From: Alligator mississippiensis
Taxonomy: Eukaryota; Chordata; Crocodylia; Alligatoridae
Assembly: GCF_030867095.1 (NCBI RefSeq)
Contig: NC_081831.1
Location: forward strand, 46,065,319-46,129,318
Direction of reading: 5' to 3'
DNA length: 64,000 bases
The position numbers and the translations under genes were made by a program. Within the stretch, counting starts at the first letter, position 1, and each line of letters begins with the position of its first letter. Shown here piece by piece: positions 12,105 to 22,359 of this stretch. The notes beneath the pieces are model-generated. The model was given only the letters and a program-made list of their open reading frames with translations. It was not told the origin of the DNA and ran no database searches.

Positions 12105-12510
12105 TTAGGGACCTACTTAAATCGTGATTTTGTAATTTTTGTGAACATGAAAAATGATGGTTTCTGCTATTTTGGGAGGAATAGCAGGACAAAATAAAAC
12201 TTACTAAAAATAAAATGCTGGATCCCACAGCTTGCCGAGGGAATGGGAAGAAACCGCTGGCACAAAGGGGAGCAGCCAAGATGATAGCTGTTCTTCCTCC
12301 CTCTGACGCTGATTGGCTGAGGGATGCCTTTTGTGTGGCACTGTCTCTCACTCACCAATCAGCAGCGATGGGTGGGGCCACATGAAGGGCAGTCCTCTTG
12401 ACCAATCAGTGGCATTGGGGGGAATGTGAAAAGACAGTGAAAATGGCATGGGTCATTGTGAGCGGCCCATGGTTTTTTCCTTTGCCTTGGCACAATTTAA
12501 GTAGATCCTT
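12105..12510. mobile_element. hAT MITE with perfect 8-bp target duplication and CCAAT boxes
   Basis: The left end TTAGGGACCTACTTAAAT and the reverse complement of the right end (AAGGATCTACTTAAAT) are terminal inverted repeats with few differences. AATTATAT occurs exactly at 12097-12104 and 12511-12518, an 8-bp duplication as made by hAT transposases. The 406-bp body has no coding capacity. Inside, near 12310-12405, lie one ATTGG and two CCAAT motifs beside a GGGTGGGGCC box, so the element could bring promoter-like sites. Confidence 0.85.
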
Positions 12511-12711
12511 AATTATATCATTCTTCTTGGTGATACTTAGGAGCAGAGATATGAAGAGTTCTAGGATTAACCAACCTCACCCTTTCCTTGATTTATGAAG
12601 TTACTTTCCCAAAATCATTTCCATTGAAGTTTAATGCTCCTATATTTAAACCTATGAATGATTTACATTCTTCTGACCTAATAAGGCTAACATGAATACC
12701 AAAGGCTTTTA

Positions 12712-12835
12712 TAGAATCATAGAGTCATAGAAAATAAAGGTTGGAAGGGACCTCAGGAGGTCATCTAGTCCAACCTCCTGCTCAAAGCAGGACTATCCTC
12801 AACTATATCATCCCAGCCAAGCCTTTGTCTAGTTG
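12712..12835 (-). mobile_element. CR1 LINE 3' end fragment
   Basis: The plus strand reads ATAGAATCATAGAGTCATAG, then GGTTGGAAGGGACCTCAGG and GTCATCTAGTCCAACC, the reverse complement of the classic CR1 3' terminus with its 8-bp repeat tail. It is strongly 5' truncated, as most CR1 copies are. Confidence 0.92.
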
Positions 12836-12958
12836 AATTCATGAAACAAGTATTTAGAGTTCACTTTATTATTATGATAAGAGACACTGGTAGGCTTCCA
12901 CTTAACACTGTAGAAATATCAATAAAACTTTGTCCAACTGATGGCTGTCTCTGTCTCA

Positions 12959-12961
<3 letters not shown>

Positions 12962-12996
<35 letters not shown>
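12962..12996. repeat. (TC)n microsatellite
   Basis: This is a continuous CT dinucleotide run of about 35 bp. Confidence 0.95.
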
Positions 12997-13000
<4 letters not shown>

Positions 13001-13099
13001 ATAGTGGTTTTTTGTTTTACTTGTGGATGAACATGGATTTGGGGGTATATTACAGAGTGACTTTGGGATTTTTTTAACAGGGATTTTTCAGTTTTCCAA

Positions 13100-14600
13100 T
13101 AGGGAACACCAGAATTCTTGCTAGGAAGGCCAGTGGCAGGACCCTGCCTGCTCAGAGCTGGCACCTTGGGCCCAGCTGGCTGTGGCTGACTTCCTGGCCA
13201 AATGGGGCCAGGAGGACATGCTTTGACAGTTGAAAGCAGGCCACCACACCTGGAACATCTTCTGAGTGATAGCTGCCCAGATGGCTGGGCAGGGGCACAC
13301 GTGGCAGTAGTGCTGCACAGAGGGCAACTCTGCAGCCACAGCCCACTGGTAGCTGGCCCAGAGGGGCAGATGCCTCTACTGGCTGTGCAGTCCTCATCCA
13401 GGTCTGGCAGGTGTGCAGCAGGTCACAGCCAGGCAGCAGTCCCCACTGCTGCACTGCTGCAGTGGATAAAGGGTGCAGGGAGCTCTCATGGCTGCTTCAG
13501 CAGTCCAGCTGGCACAAGGGGTAGTGTCCCCAGCTACCTATTGGCTGGTCCCCAGAAGCTTCTGTCTATTTGTATCTTCTGGAGGAAAAGCAGACCCGTC
13601 TGGTGTCCTCCAGCCAGCTCAGGTGGTAGAGCAGAGAGTGCTGTGAAGCTGGGCCCATGACATACTCTGGTTGGCTGGAGAACAAGGGAAGGTGGTGGCC
13701 ACCACCATGCAGGACCTGGTCAACAAAGGCAAGGGCATCAGGACGCAGCTCAGATTTCACCTCCTGGACCAGATGGCAGGTTGCACGTGTTATGGGTAGA
13801 CCCATGTGCCGGGCCAGCACAGTGGAGTCCACCCACTCCCACCTATCATCATCCAGGAGGTCTCCAATATGGGTGACATCAGTGAGGACCCACCTCTGTC
13901 ATAACTGGGTTGCCTCTGACATTGGCACCTCCAGCTGGGGGGTCCAGAGGAGGGGCTCGATGAGGAGGTTGGCACCCTGGGTGACTGCTGCAGGGGACCT
14001 GGAGGCAGAGACCAGCCTCCAGGCCTGGAGGAGATCCTGGTAGAAATCTGGCAGCCCTCACAGGTCCTGCAGGGAGAAGCCCCACAAGCTGAGAAGCTGC
14101 CAGTCATATTGGAGCCTCTGGAAGTGGTGGAGGAAAGCATACCCCAGGTGGCCCCATGCCACATGGCTGCTGACACAGTATGGCATTTGCTGCAGGGCCT
14201 GAAGGCAGAATGCCAAGACATGGCTGCGCAGGCAAACCAGGCCCTGGCTGGCATCCCTCAAGGGGAGGCTCAGGACCTCTGCAGCAACCAAGTGCCATCC
14301 TGGCCAGAAAAACTCCAGTGCTCATCTCTGGAATCCCGCCAGGACCTCAGAAGGCACAGGCAGGCTGTGTAAGTGGGGCCAGAGCATGGACAGAACAAGC
14401 TGGTTCAGCACCAGCACTCTACCACACAGGGAGAAACATCTCAGGAGCCCTGCCCATACCCGGAGCTGCTCCACCACCCTTGCCTCCAGCTGAGGCCAGT
14501 TCTCCAGTGGGGAGAGGTCTGTGGGGGACAGGTAGACCCCCAAGTAGAGCAGCAAGCCCATGCTCCAGTGGATCCCACGGAGCATGGATTTATGCTGGTG
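13100..14600 (-). mobile_element. Tx1/L1-like LINE, C-terminal part of ORF2, degraded
   Basis: On the minus strand from 14585 down, one frame reads LGVYLSPTDLSPLENWPQLE and then SLCGRVLVLNQLVLSMLWPH and LPVPSEVL. This is the segment after the reverse transcriptase catalytic core in Tx1-type L1 LINEs (W..L...L..W, SL.GR..V.NQLV.S.LW..L..L.PP). The similarity continues in changing frames (14325-14058, 13832-13566), with phrases such as ACHLVQEVKSELRPDALAFVDQV and a Cys/His-rich tail near 13.3-13.4 kb. It is split by several frame changes and has lost its 5' half. The clade within L1/Tx1 is uncertain. Confidence 0.5.
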
Positions 14601-14689
14601 TCTGCCTTGCTATCCCAGGTGGCCCTTCGAGTTGATGTTTACTCCCGATGTGGCCCTCCCTTGTCTCACCTGCCATGACTTTGAATCTT

Positions 14690-15841
14690 AATACAAAGGG
14701 GGGGGGGGGTCGGGACAACTCAGATTCCCCTGCGGGCACCCTGTTTCTCTGGCAGTCTTCTGTGAGGCTCCACCTCCCCTCTACCTCATCCTTATACCCA
14801 GCCTGGCAGGTCAGTGTTGTTCCTGCGGCCAAACTCCCGAGCGATGGGCTCCTAGTATCTCCCTGGTTTTTGGGCATACTGACATTCCTTCCTGTTAACC
14901 CCAATCCTGAGGCTCACACAACCATCAGTTCTCCCCTTGTTCCCTGATACTCAACCCCTCCAGAAGTGGGAAACACAAAATATATTCCAACAAACCTCCA
15001 AAAAGAAAAGAGTATTCCTAACACACCCCTCGGTACCCCTAGGTACTCACATCCGGCCCCTAAGCCCCAATCACACAATACCAGCACCCCCTGACATCTA
15101 TGGGTTTATCTTAGGTTCCCCACATGGTCGTGGGACCCTGGGGCTTTCCCTGGGCTTTCTCTCCCTTGCCTCTCTGGCTCCTGATAATGCTGCCCTCTCC
15201 TCTGGGGCTTCTCAATGAATCTGCCCCCTCTCTGGGGCTTCTCACCAATGCCGCTCTCTCTGGGGCATATCTTCAGGCCCCCTGAGACCCTTTACTGTCC
15301 CACCTGGTTGGATGCTGGGTGGTGGGTCAGCACCTCCCCCTTCTCCACGGTGACTGTTGGGATTGGGGTCTCTCTGGGCTCTTCCTTCCTGTTCTTCTAT
15401 TCTTTGCATGGGAGCTCCTGCTCCTAGTGCGGTGTTGCCTTCTCCACAGTCAGCAGCTCCTGACTCACCGCGCAAGGCATCAGATCCTCTCCCACTGGGG
15501 AACCCTGCTTCTGGCCCCACTCAGAGCCTGCTAGAGACCCCTCCAGCTGGGGTTTCTGCCAGCGTCTGTTCCACCACTTCTTTGCTGGCCACCCGCTTTA
15601 TTTCCACTGACCAGTGATCGCCGCTGATGTTACCAGCTGGCTGCAGCTGTATGAAGGCCCAGCTGATGATTTGCATGGGTTCCTCTCGGTGTTCCTGCTT
15701 TGCCGTGGGTCTCGCTGCTGGTGAGTGTTCTCTTTTATTTTTGCTTTTTTCTCCCTGTTCTTCCCCAGACTTTTGCTCCTGGGGTTCCCCCCCTTACCCA
15801 TTTGGGTCCTCCCTTTTGTCTCTCCCTGCAACAGCCAGCTA
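14690..15841 (+). mobile_element. Possible LTR-A-related fossil, GC-rich
   Basis: CTCTGGGGCTTCTCA-type microrepeats at 15.19-15.27 kb match those of the LTR-like elements at 4.5 and 62.0-62.7 kb. The segment closes with TCTCTCCCTGCAACA, loosely like the LTR-A 3' end. A poly-G run lies near 14700. No open frame shows a retroviral domain. The boundaries are weak, and the segment could be an unrelated GC-rich repeat. Confidence 0.3.
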
Positions 15842-16640
15842 AGTTATTTTGACCTGCCATCATTTACAGTGGTGGACCGAGTGAGTCTGTAGGGGAGGAG
15901 GAGGCCTCACTGGGGCACACTGCCATATTGTGCAGAGGCCCCAGCACCAGGAAGGATGCACCTGAACACAGGCACACATACACACACACACACACATAGT
16001 CACACAGTGAAAGCACACCTTAATGCTAGAGAAGAAGCAGGTCCTACTTGAGAGAAAAGAAGGGCTCTCTGACAGTTTGGCTACCTGAGATGCTGTTGGT
16101 GCTGCTGCTAGTGTTCAGTCAGTCACTAAATTATTTTACCTGTTGTCATATAAAGTGGTGGACCAGACTGAGGCTGTAGGGGAGGAGGAGACCTCACTGG
16201 GGTACACTACTGTTTTGTGTAGAGGCCCCAGTGCCAGTGTGGGTGCACCTTAACATACGGACAGTGTCACCCACTTATGTCATGAGTTTTGCCTGTTAGT
16301 GGCCAGAGGTGCAGGGTCCCAAAACCCAGATTCCCCCTGCACCTACCTCTTTGACAGCTGGCAAGCTTTGTGGCTGCAGCAGGGCCTAGCAGGCCTGCAG
16401 TTTTCACCCTGCTGCACCTTAATACACACATAGTGTCACCTATGTCATGAGTTTTGCTTGTCAGCATTTTGCTGTGCAGTTTCCCAAAAGCCCCTGCATC
16501 CTATCACCTTGAAACTTGGCAGTCTTTAACACATACACGGGACATGAGCTTTGCTTTCAGAACTTTGAGGTGCAGTTTCCCAGAAACATCTGCACCTATT
16601 TCCTTGAAACTTGGCAGGCTTCATGCCCTCAGCAGAGGCT
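15842..16640 (+). repeat. Degenerate tandem duplication, units of about 110-285 bp
   Basis: A block of about 135 bp (AGTGGTGGACC, then GTCTGTAGGGGAGGAGGAGG, CCTCACTGGGG and GAGGCCCCAG) occurs at 15842-15985 and 16126-16262. A second unit, with core TATGTCATGAGTTTTGC and then ACTTGGCAG, recurs near 16275-16380, 16435-16530 and 16535-16625. The ACCTTGAAACTTGGCAGG phrase resembles the 5' non-coding region of Helitrons such as the one at 43.4 kb, but no terminus is seen. Confidence 0.6.
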
Positions 16641-16870
16641 ACCATCTCTGCAAGCTTGATCTAAATCAGACAAAAACCAACGAAGTTATAGATATTTCAT
16701 TTATTCCCCATTATACCCTATGGATGAACTGCCGAATCGTCTCTGAAGTTTCAAAGCTGATTTGGCCAAACTGAAGCAGAAAACCAATTCGGAGCTCCAA
16801 ATTGAATTGCTGGCATCTGAATTGGCTGAATCCAAACCCGTATTGAATAGTTCCCTATTTGCATATGTGT
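16640..16870. mobile_element. Possible MITE fragment
   Basis: CCAATTCGGAGC, CTGAATTGGCTGAATCC and GAATAGTTCCCTATT resemble the interior of the MITE at 32.34-32.53 kb (GAATCTGAATTGAATAGGGAC). No terminal repeat or target duplication was found. Confidence 0.35.
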
Positions 16871-17099
16871 TGCTGTCTTGGGTAGCCACATAGCCTTTGG
16901 AATGAGCATTTGTTTTTGTGCTGTGAGGTGTAAGCAAGAAAAATTCACACTGTGTAGACCTGTCTCTTGCTGCTTTTATCCTACCTGTAAGTTTACATGT
17001 AATCTGGGTAAGAACTTGTGGCAAGGCCCACCTCAGGAGGGTGGTCATAGTGCCCTTCTAGCAGCCCTACTGCCTCTGGCCTCTTTACTATTCATTCCA

Positions 17100-17235
17100 T
17101 CCAGGAAGAGCACACACAAACTGCAGATGCTTTCTCAGCCTGATGTAGGGTTTTTAAACCCAAAAGCTTGCTAAGAAAAAGTTTTCCAGCTATTTATTTG
17201 GTCTAATAAAAGATATCAGATTTACCCAAAGGACT
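17100..17235 (+). mobile_element. Penelope-like element 3' end, plus strand
   Basis: This is the same block as at 9.65-9.80 kb in opposite orientation: CAGCCTGATGTAGGG, AAACCCAAAAGCTTGCTAAG, then TTTGGTCTAATAAAAGATAT and CCAAAGGACTGGG. No coding part adjoins it. Confidence 0.5.
17140..17172 (+). ncRNA. Decayed hammerhead-like motif
   Basis: The order CTGATGT, AGGG, loop, ACCC, AAAAGC, TTGCT is the hammerhead-like order of the sister copies, with core changes (T for A in the CUGANGA box, A for G in GAAA). It is probably inactive. Confidence 0.3.
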
Positions 17236-17239
17236 GGGT

Positions 17240-18060
17240 ATTACCCTACTGTCCCTTACCTGCTCTCACCCAATCCCATAGGCTACTGCCCCATCATGTC
17301 TGCCACACCTTGATGAATGTTAGTCCAAACTAGGAAGGCTGCCTTCTGAGACCAGAGTGAGGCCATGGGTGGCCTCATTCTCTCTTTCTGATCTGGGCCT
17401 ACAGCCCTGCCCCAGTATCTTGGGTCCCAGATTTGGGATTTGCCCTGTGGTCACCAATTGTACCCTACTGGCACTAGTCATGGCCCTAATGGCCCTATTC
17501 ATGGCCTCCAGCTTTCTTCATAACTATCCCCATGTATTGTGGGCCTTATTTAAGCTCCAGTTCACCAGGCCCTCTAGTCCTGTCCTCTCCTCAGCTCACT
17601 CAGCCCACTGGGCCCATTGCCCTGGCAAGGCTGTTCCAGCCTACCAGATACCTGACCTGTGCATGCTTTTGCCTCTGTCTGTGCAGGACCTGTGTAAGGC
17701 CCTTGGTGTCTTCAGCCAACTGGGTCCTTGACCTTTGTAGGTCTCAAAAGACAGAGTGCCTCCCTGGCACCTCTGTAGCCTCCAGCCATCCTCGTAGGCA
17801 AACCTAAACCTCCCTGTAGAAAACCCCTCCCCCTTTGCAAGGAAACAATTATTCAACATAAAACAGCTTATGTTTGCACAAGTGTCAGCAGAGCTCCTTT
17901 CCTTCTGAGAATCTGGACTTCTCTGAGCCTCTAGCCCAAGGCTCAAACTTATGTGACTTTCACCTCCTAAATTCCTGGCCTTTCTAGGGCACAGGTGCTG
18001 CTACTTATCTCAGTCAGCAGCCTCATATTCCTCTTCCTGCAAGCTGACTCCTATTGCTCT
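17240..18060. other. CT-rich unique or low-copy DNA
   Basis: The longest open frames here show no family motif. There are no splice-bounded coding blocks and no clear repeat ends. Confidence 0.4.
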
Positions 18061-18064
18061 TGTT

Positions 18065-18475
18065 TTCTATGCTGACAAGGTTCTTTGGGTCAATCTGATA
18101 TCTTTTAGTAGATCAACTGAAGTTGGAGAAATATATCTTAGGAAGCTTTTGCATTGAAAACCCTTCGTCAGGCTGAGTAAGTACCTGCAGTTGGTGTGTG
18201 TTCTCTTCCTAGATGGAAGGGATTCTAAGGAAGCCAGAGGCTGGCATGCAATGCAGGCAAGAAAGCCAGTCAGTGAAAATGGAAATGGAGGTGTCAGGGG
18301 GTGAGGGAAAGGCGGGTGGGGGGGGGAGGGGATGGGGATGTAGCAGCTAAAAGTGGAGAGATACCTGGGGAGTCAGTTGTCCAGTAGGTTGTAGTGTGTC
18401 AGAATACAAATGTTTATATTGAGTCCATGAGTATCTAGGAGGTTGATGAAGTGCAGTTCATAGGGTCATTTGTGA
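18065..18475 (-). mobile_element. Penelope-like element 3' end with nuclease C-terminal remnant
   Basis: The end block matches 9.65-9.80 kb (AATCTGATATCTTTTAGTAG, CCCTTCGTCAGGCTGAG, GTTGGTGTGTG..CTTCC). Upstream in the element, on the minus strand near 18470-18390, one frame reads YELHFINLLDTHGLNINICI, fitting the end of a Penelope-type GIY-YIG domain and the short tail after it. A G-rich stretch lies near 18310-18340. The coding part is only a short stub. Confidence 0.5.
18141..18172 (-). ncRNA. Hammerhead-like motif, third copy
   Basis: On the minus strand: CTGACGA, A-GGG, loop, then AAAAGC and TTCCTAAG. The core CUGANGA is intact, but the helix II 3' arm and the GAAA box have changed. Confidence 0.3.
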
Positions 18476-18479
18476 AAAG

Positions 18480-18645
18480 TGGCTTGTAAATTCAAACAAG
18501 CACTGAACCTTCCTAACCTCATCACCAGATGCCAACATTCTACAGCCCAAAACACACTGAATGGATCTAGACCATGCCATGACAAGACATGTAAAACCTG
18601 CCAACAGTATCTCCAGTGTGGAGATATCTTCATAATGCATATCAT
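18480..18645 (+). mobile_element. Penelope-like coding fragment in opposite orientation to its neighbour
   Basis: The plus strand near 18480-18615 gives CKFKQALNLPNLI and, 16 residues on, GSRPCHDKTCKTCQQY. This is the PxNLKQ..R..L and PC....C.TC pair that sits between the reverse transcriptase and the GIY-YIG nuclease in Penelope-like elements. The nuclease start follows (CGDIFIMHIIGDT) and ends at a stop. Its strand is opposite to the C-terminal stub just to the left, so the element was inverted at about 18475, or two copies abut. Confidence 0.6.
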
Positions 18646-18689
18646 AGGAGACACATAGGAAAATACGTAGGTGCCACCTTAGTCATGGG

Positions 18690-18905
18690 AGGCACATGCC
18701 CCTCCAGCGACCAGTCAGCAACTGGGGGAGGTCCCCCTGCAGCTGATCATGAGGTGGCCAATCGCTGCAGCTCCTTCTGGAATTGGCTGCACCACTTCCA
18801 AGAGTGCTCCCGCTCCCCGGCAGGAGCTCGTAGTGGGGCACTGGTGCTCCTGCCTGCCCCCCTGTTCATCGCCTAAGTGGCAAGTGTCACCATTGACAGA
18901 ATGAG
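18690..18905. other. GC-rich insert beside the Penelope fragment
   Basis: This short GC-rich block interrupts the AT-richer surroundings. A Penelope-like AT-rich phrase seems to resume near 18905. No motif was recognised; it may be a small unclassified insertion. Confidence 0.3.
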
Positions 18906-19054
18906 CGCACACCAGAAATCTATCAAAGACAAGAACACCCAACTACCTGTCTCCAATCTCTCAGGCCTGATCCTCAAAGGGAAATTTACAAACTGCTTTT
19001 CACAGATGAGCCTATGGATATCTTAATTTGGGGTGTTGCTTGGGGAATCTTTTG

Positions 19055-19160
19055 TTGTTATTTGTCACTTATTGTAAGCCACTCTGAGCTTTTCTGGATA
19101 GAGTGGAATATAAATCTATAATTTATAACAACATGATTACTATTATTAATAATAATACAG
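19055..19160 (+). mobile_element. Ancient LINE or SINE 3' tail
   Basis: The phrase TTGTAAGCCACTCTGAGC, then GGAATATAAATCTATAATTT and an ATTAATAATAAT tail, is the 3' end shared by many reptile LINE/SINE families (GTAA.CC.C.CTGAG..GG.ATATAAAT). The body is lost, so the family is uncertain. Confidence 0.45.
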
Positions 19161-19689
19161 TCCAGTGTGCTACTATTTTTGCAACAATAGTGTACTGTTG
19201 ACTCTGCTTCAGCTTTCAGCTCACTATAACCCTTAGGTCATTCCCTGAAGTACTGCAGCTTAACCAGTTATTACTTAGTCTGTATTTGTCAATTTGTTTG
19301 TTCCATCCTAAATGCAGGTATTTGCACTTGTCTTATTTAATTTGATTTGGGATGTTTTACCAGTTTGTTGAGGTCATAAAAATCTTAATTTCATTCTTCA
19401 AAATGTCTGAAGGTCCAGCCATCTTGTTGTCATCTACACATTTGGTAAGTTAAGTACGGGGGGTCTAAGGTCCAAGGCAGGGGCAAGCCTGGAGCAAGGC
19501 CAAGGTGCTGCATGGCATAAAGCATTGAGCAACAAAATCCCCAGTGAAAGGTCTTGGCTTATTTACTAAGTGCAGTCAATTCTGCAGGAAATTAGTTTAA
19601 CCCTTGCAGCTGGTGCCACTCTAACATCAGGTGATGCTACTGATAGTGTAGATTGAACTATGAACCCTACAGTTCTTTTATGTAGATTG

Positions 19690-19946
19690 TGGGCATGTCT
19701 ACATATGCAATAATGCATCTTTTCTAATGATTCTTACATTTAGTACCTCCAATATGAGTTACTAAATTACTGCTCATTAGGCTGTGCTAATGTGAAGTAG
19801 TGCATTTGAATGCTTTTTATACTGATGCTGAATGCACAGTAGACTATTTTACTGTGCATTAGCATAATGTCATGGTTTTTTACATGATGCTTAATGCACA
19901 GTAAAGTAGTCTACTATGTATTAAAGTACATGTGTAGATGAGTCCA
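19690..19946. mobile_element. MITE with terminal inverted repeats and internal hairpins
   Basis: The left end TGGGCATGTCTACATATG and the reverse complement of the right end (TGGACTCATCTACACATG) match at most positions. Inside, AATGCACAGTAGACTATTTT and ACTGTGCATT form hairpins, and this core occurs twice. No coding capacity and no clear target duplication were seen. Confidence 0.6.
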
Positions 19947-20459
19947 GTATTTCCTGAGTTTATTAATGAGGATGTAATAGCAGACAGTGTCAAAAGCTCT
20001 GCTGAAGTTGAGATATACCTTGCATCTATGGTCTTTTCCCATCCACAAAAAATATCACTTTATAGAAATAAATTGAACTACCCAGGCATTACTTGCTCTT
20101 GATCACTTTGATGTTGGCTGTTCCTGATCAACTCATTCTGCTCTTGAGAAAGATTCCCGCTCCATTATCAAAGTCAGATGGGCTGGTTTGTCATTCTTTG
20201 GATCCTCTTTTTCCTGTTCTTCAAAATGAGCACTATATTTTCTAGCTGTCTGGGACCTCACCTTACCTCAATGAGTTTTCAAAGAGACTAGCCAGTGACT
20301 CTGTAGTTACCTCAGCCAAGTCTTTGAATAATCTAGGATCCATTTTATCCAGCCCTGCTGTCTTAAAAATATCTAGCTTCTATAAATAATCTCTAACACA
20401 TTTTCCCTTACTCTAGGAAACTTATCTTTTCCCCTATCCTTGTTGCCAATTGTGTTTGT

Positions 20460-21250
20460 CATCGCAGGGATCTAGGTTTTCCATTTCCTGTGGAAAAATG
20501 CAGATTTTCTCAGACAAAGGAGAAAATCATGGATTTTTCCCTCTAAAGGAGAAAATCTTGGGAAACTGTGGGTTTGTCCTTCCTGTCTGGCAGTGCTCCA
20601 GTCTGCAAGGGGATGCTTGGGGCTTGGGGGAACAAGATGCAGGGGGTGCCATGTGCATGAGTGTGTGCAAACATGCATACGGCAGCCAGGCAGTGTGTTG
20701 GAGAACAGCTCCCATAGCTTCCTGCAGGTAAGTCTATGGGGGTGGGAGGGGGCACAGGCAATGGAGTGGGGGAGCAAAAGCTTCCTGAGATTTTTGTGCC
20801 CACAGTGGGGCATGGGGCTGCAGCTGGGCTGGACCAGGTCTGGGCAGGAGCTGCCACCACAGCCCAGTGGATGGGACTCAGCTCAGGAGGGAGTGCTAAA
20901 CCTTCATGGCCACCAAGATGAGGTGGCCCTTGCCCACTTGGCAGCAGTGGGGAACTACTCCATGCTGCTTCCACTGCCACACCTCACCCTAGAGGCATGG
21001 TGCTGCCTCCCAGATCAAGTCCTGCCTGCTGGGCTGCTGAAGTAGTTCCTTCCCGGAGCTGGCCCAGCCTGGCTGCAGCCCTGTGCCTGCTGTGGGCACA
21101 AAAATCTCAGGGAGCATATGTCCCTCCACCCTCCCACATCACATTGCTTGTGCTCCCTTCTCACCTCCCGTGTGTCACCTGTGCCCACATTCCCCCTTCC
21201 CCACACACCCACCCTATTCCCCACACACCCACACCCTTCCTCACACTTTG
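20460..21250. mobile_element. Probable hAT-like non-autonomous element, GC-rich interior
   Basis: It begins CAGGGATCTAGGTTTTCC, then has two copies of AAAGGAGAAAATC in a GGAAAA-rich block, a pattern seen at the ends of reptile hAT MITEs. A GC-rich interior follows. The opposite terminus was not found, so the extent is approximate. Confidence 0.35.
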
Positions 21251-21284
21251 GGGGGCTGAGGACTGGGGGTGAGAGCCAGTGGGC

Positions 21285-21500
21285 TGGGAGTGACAAGCAT
21301 CATCAGGGCTGGGGGGGCTGTGGTTTAGGAGTGAGGGGCACTGGCAGGGCTAGGGGGCTACAGGTTGGGTGTGAGGTGCACTGGCAGGGCCTGGGAGCTG
21401 TGGATTGGGTGTGAGGAGCACTGGCAGGGCCAGGGGGTGGTGGGTCAGGAGTGAGGGGCACTGGCAGGGCTGTGGCTTGGGAGTGAGGGGCAACAGCATG
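21285..21500. repeat. Minisatellite with a 40-bp period
   Basis: CACTGGCAGGGC begins at 21339, 21379, 21419 and 21459, exactly 40 bp apart. Each is followed by a G-rich stretch and TTGGGTGTGAGG- or CAGGAGTGAGG-type sequence. Weaker units flank these four. The array is G-rich on the plus strand. Confidence 0.9.
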
Positions 21501-22002
21501 GGTAGGGTCAGGGCACCAGCATATCAGGCTGTCTCAGTGTCACAAAGCAGTGGTGGGGGCAGCTGCAGCTGGATCTGCATCCTGGTGAGTGAAGGGAATA
21601 GGGGGAGCTCTGATTTTGCATGATAAAAAATGAAAATAAAACAGACGTATATAGGTATTTAGAATTTATTTTTTATAATGATTGAGGCATTGGTAAGCTT
21701 CAAAATTACTAAAGAATTGTAAATATATCAATAAAATAAGTAAGAATTGTTTTTAAACTACAGATTCTTATTTGATATTGCTGGGTTTATCTTGTGAATC
21801 ATGTTTGCACACGTAACATTTTGTGGCATCCTGCAGAACCACTGAAAGGATCTCAAGGCACCCTAGTTGACAATCACTGTCTTAAAGGAAATACTCTCCT
21901 TTATTAATTAGGACACTATTGATGCCACACCTTGAATACCGAAGCACAAGTGCTGTGAAAGCTATATCATGAGAAACCCCAAAGGAGAGTATAAGATCAC
22001 TT

Positions 22003-22358
22003 TTCATAGTTTTATAGTTGCTAGGGGCTAGAAGGAACCTTACAGATCATTGGGTCCAGCCCCCCTGCACTTGGTCAGGAAAGACTGCTGGGATCAGATG
22101 ACCCCAGCAAGATGGGTGTCAAGATGTTTTTTGAAGATTACCAGGGTGGGTGACTGTACTACCTCTGGTGGGAGCCTATTCCAAACCCTCAGCACTCGAC
22201 CTGTAAAGACGTTTTTCCTTAAGTCCAGTCTGAAGCTATCTTCAGTCAATTTGTGCCCATTGTTTCCTGTCTTCCCCTGCAGTGTCTTGGTGATATACAC
22301 CCCTACTATATTTATAGGCTGCCACCAAGTCCCCTTTGAGTCTTCTTTTCTCCAGGCT
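22003..22358 (-). mobile_element. CR1 LINE 3' fragment
   Basis: The minus strand reads NNGHKLTEDSFRLDLRKN, then RVWNRLPPEVVQSPTL and FKKHLDTHLAGVI, the conserved C-terminus of CR1 ORF2. The CR1 3' non-coding end follows (GGATCATTG- and GAAGGAACC-type blocks), near 22003-22060. It is 5' truncated. Confidence 0.92.
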
Positions 22359-22359
22359 G

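Noticed and set aside
13202-14678. Plus-strand open frames of 100-150 codons
   Set aside because: They are antisense to the minus-strand Tx1-like LINE remnant and have no motif of their own.
20460-21623. Open frames of about 90-150 codons that could be taken for a gene
   Set aside because: Gly/Trp/Ser-rich translations of a G-rich minisatellite and GC-rich repeat; no conserved domain.
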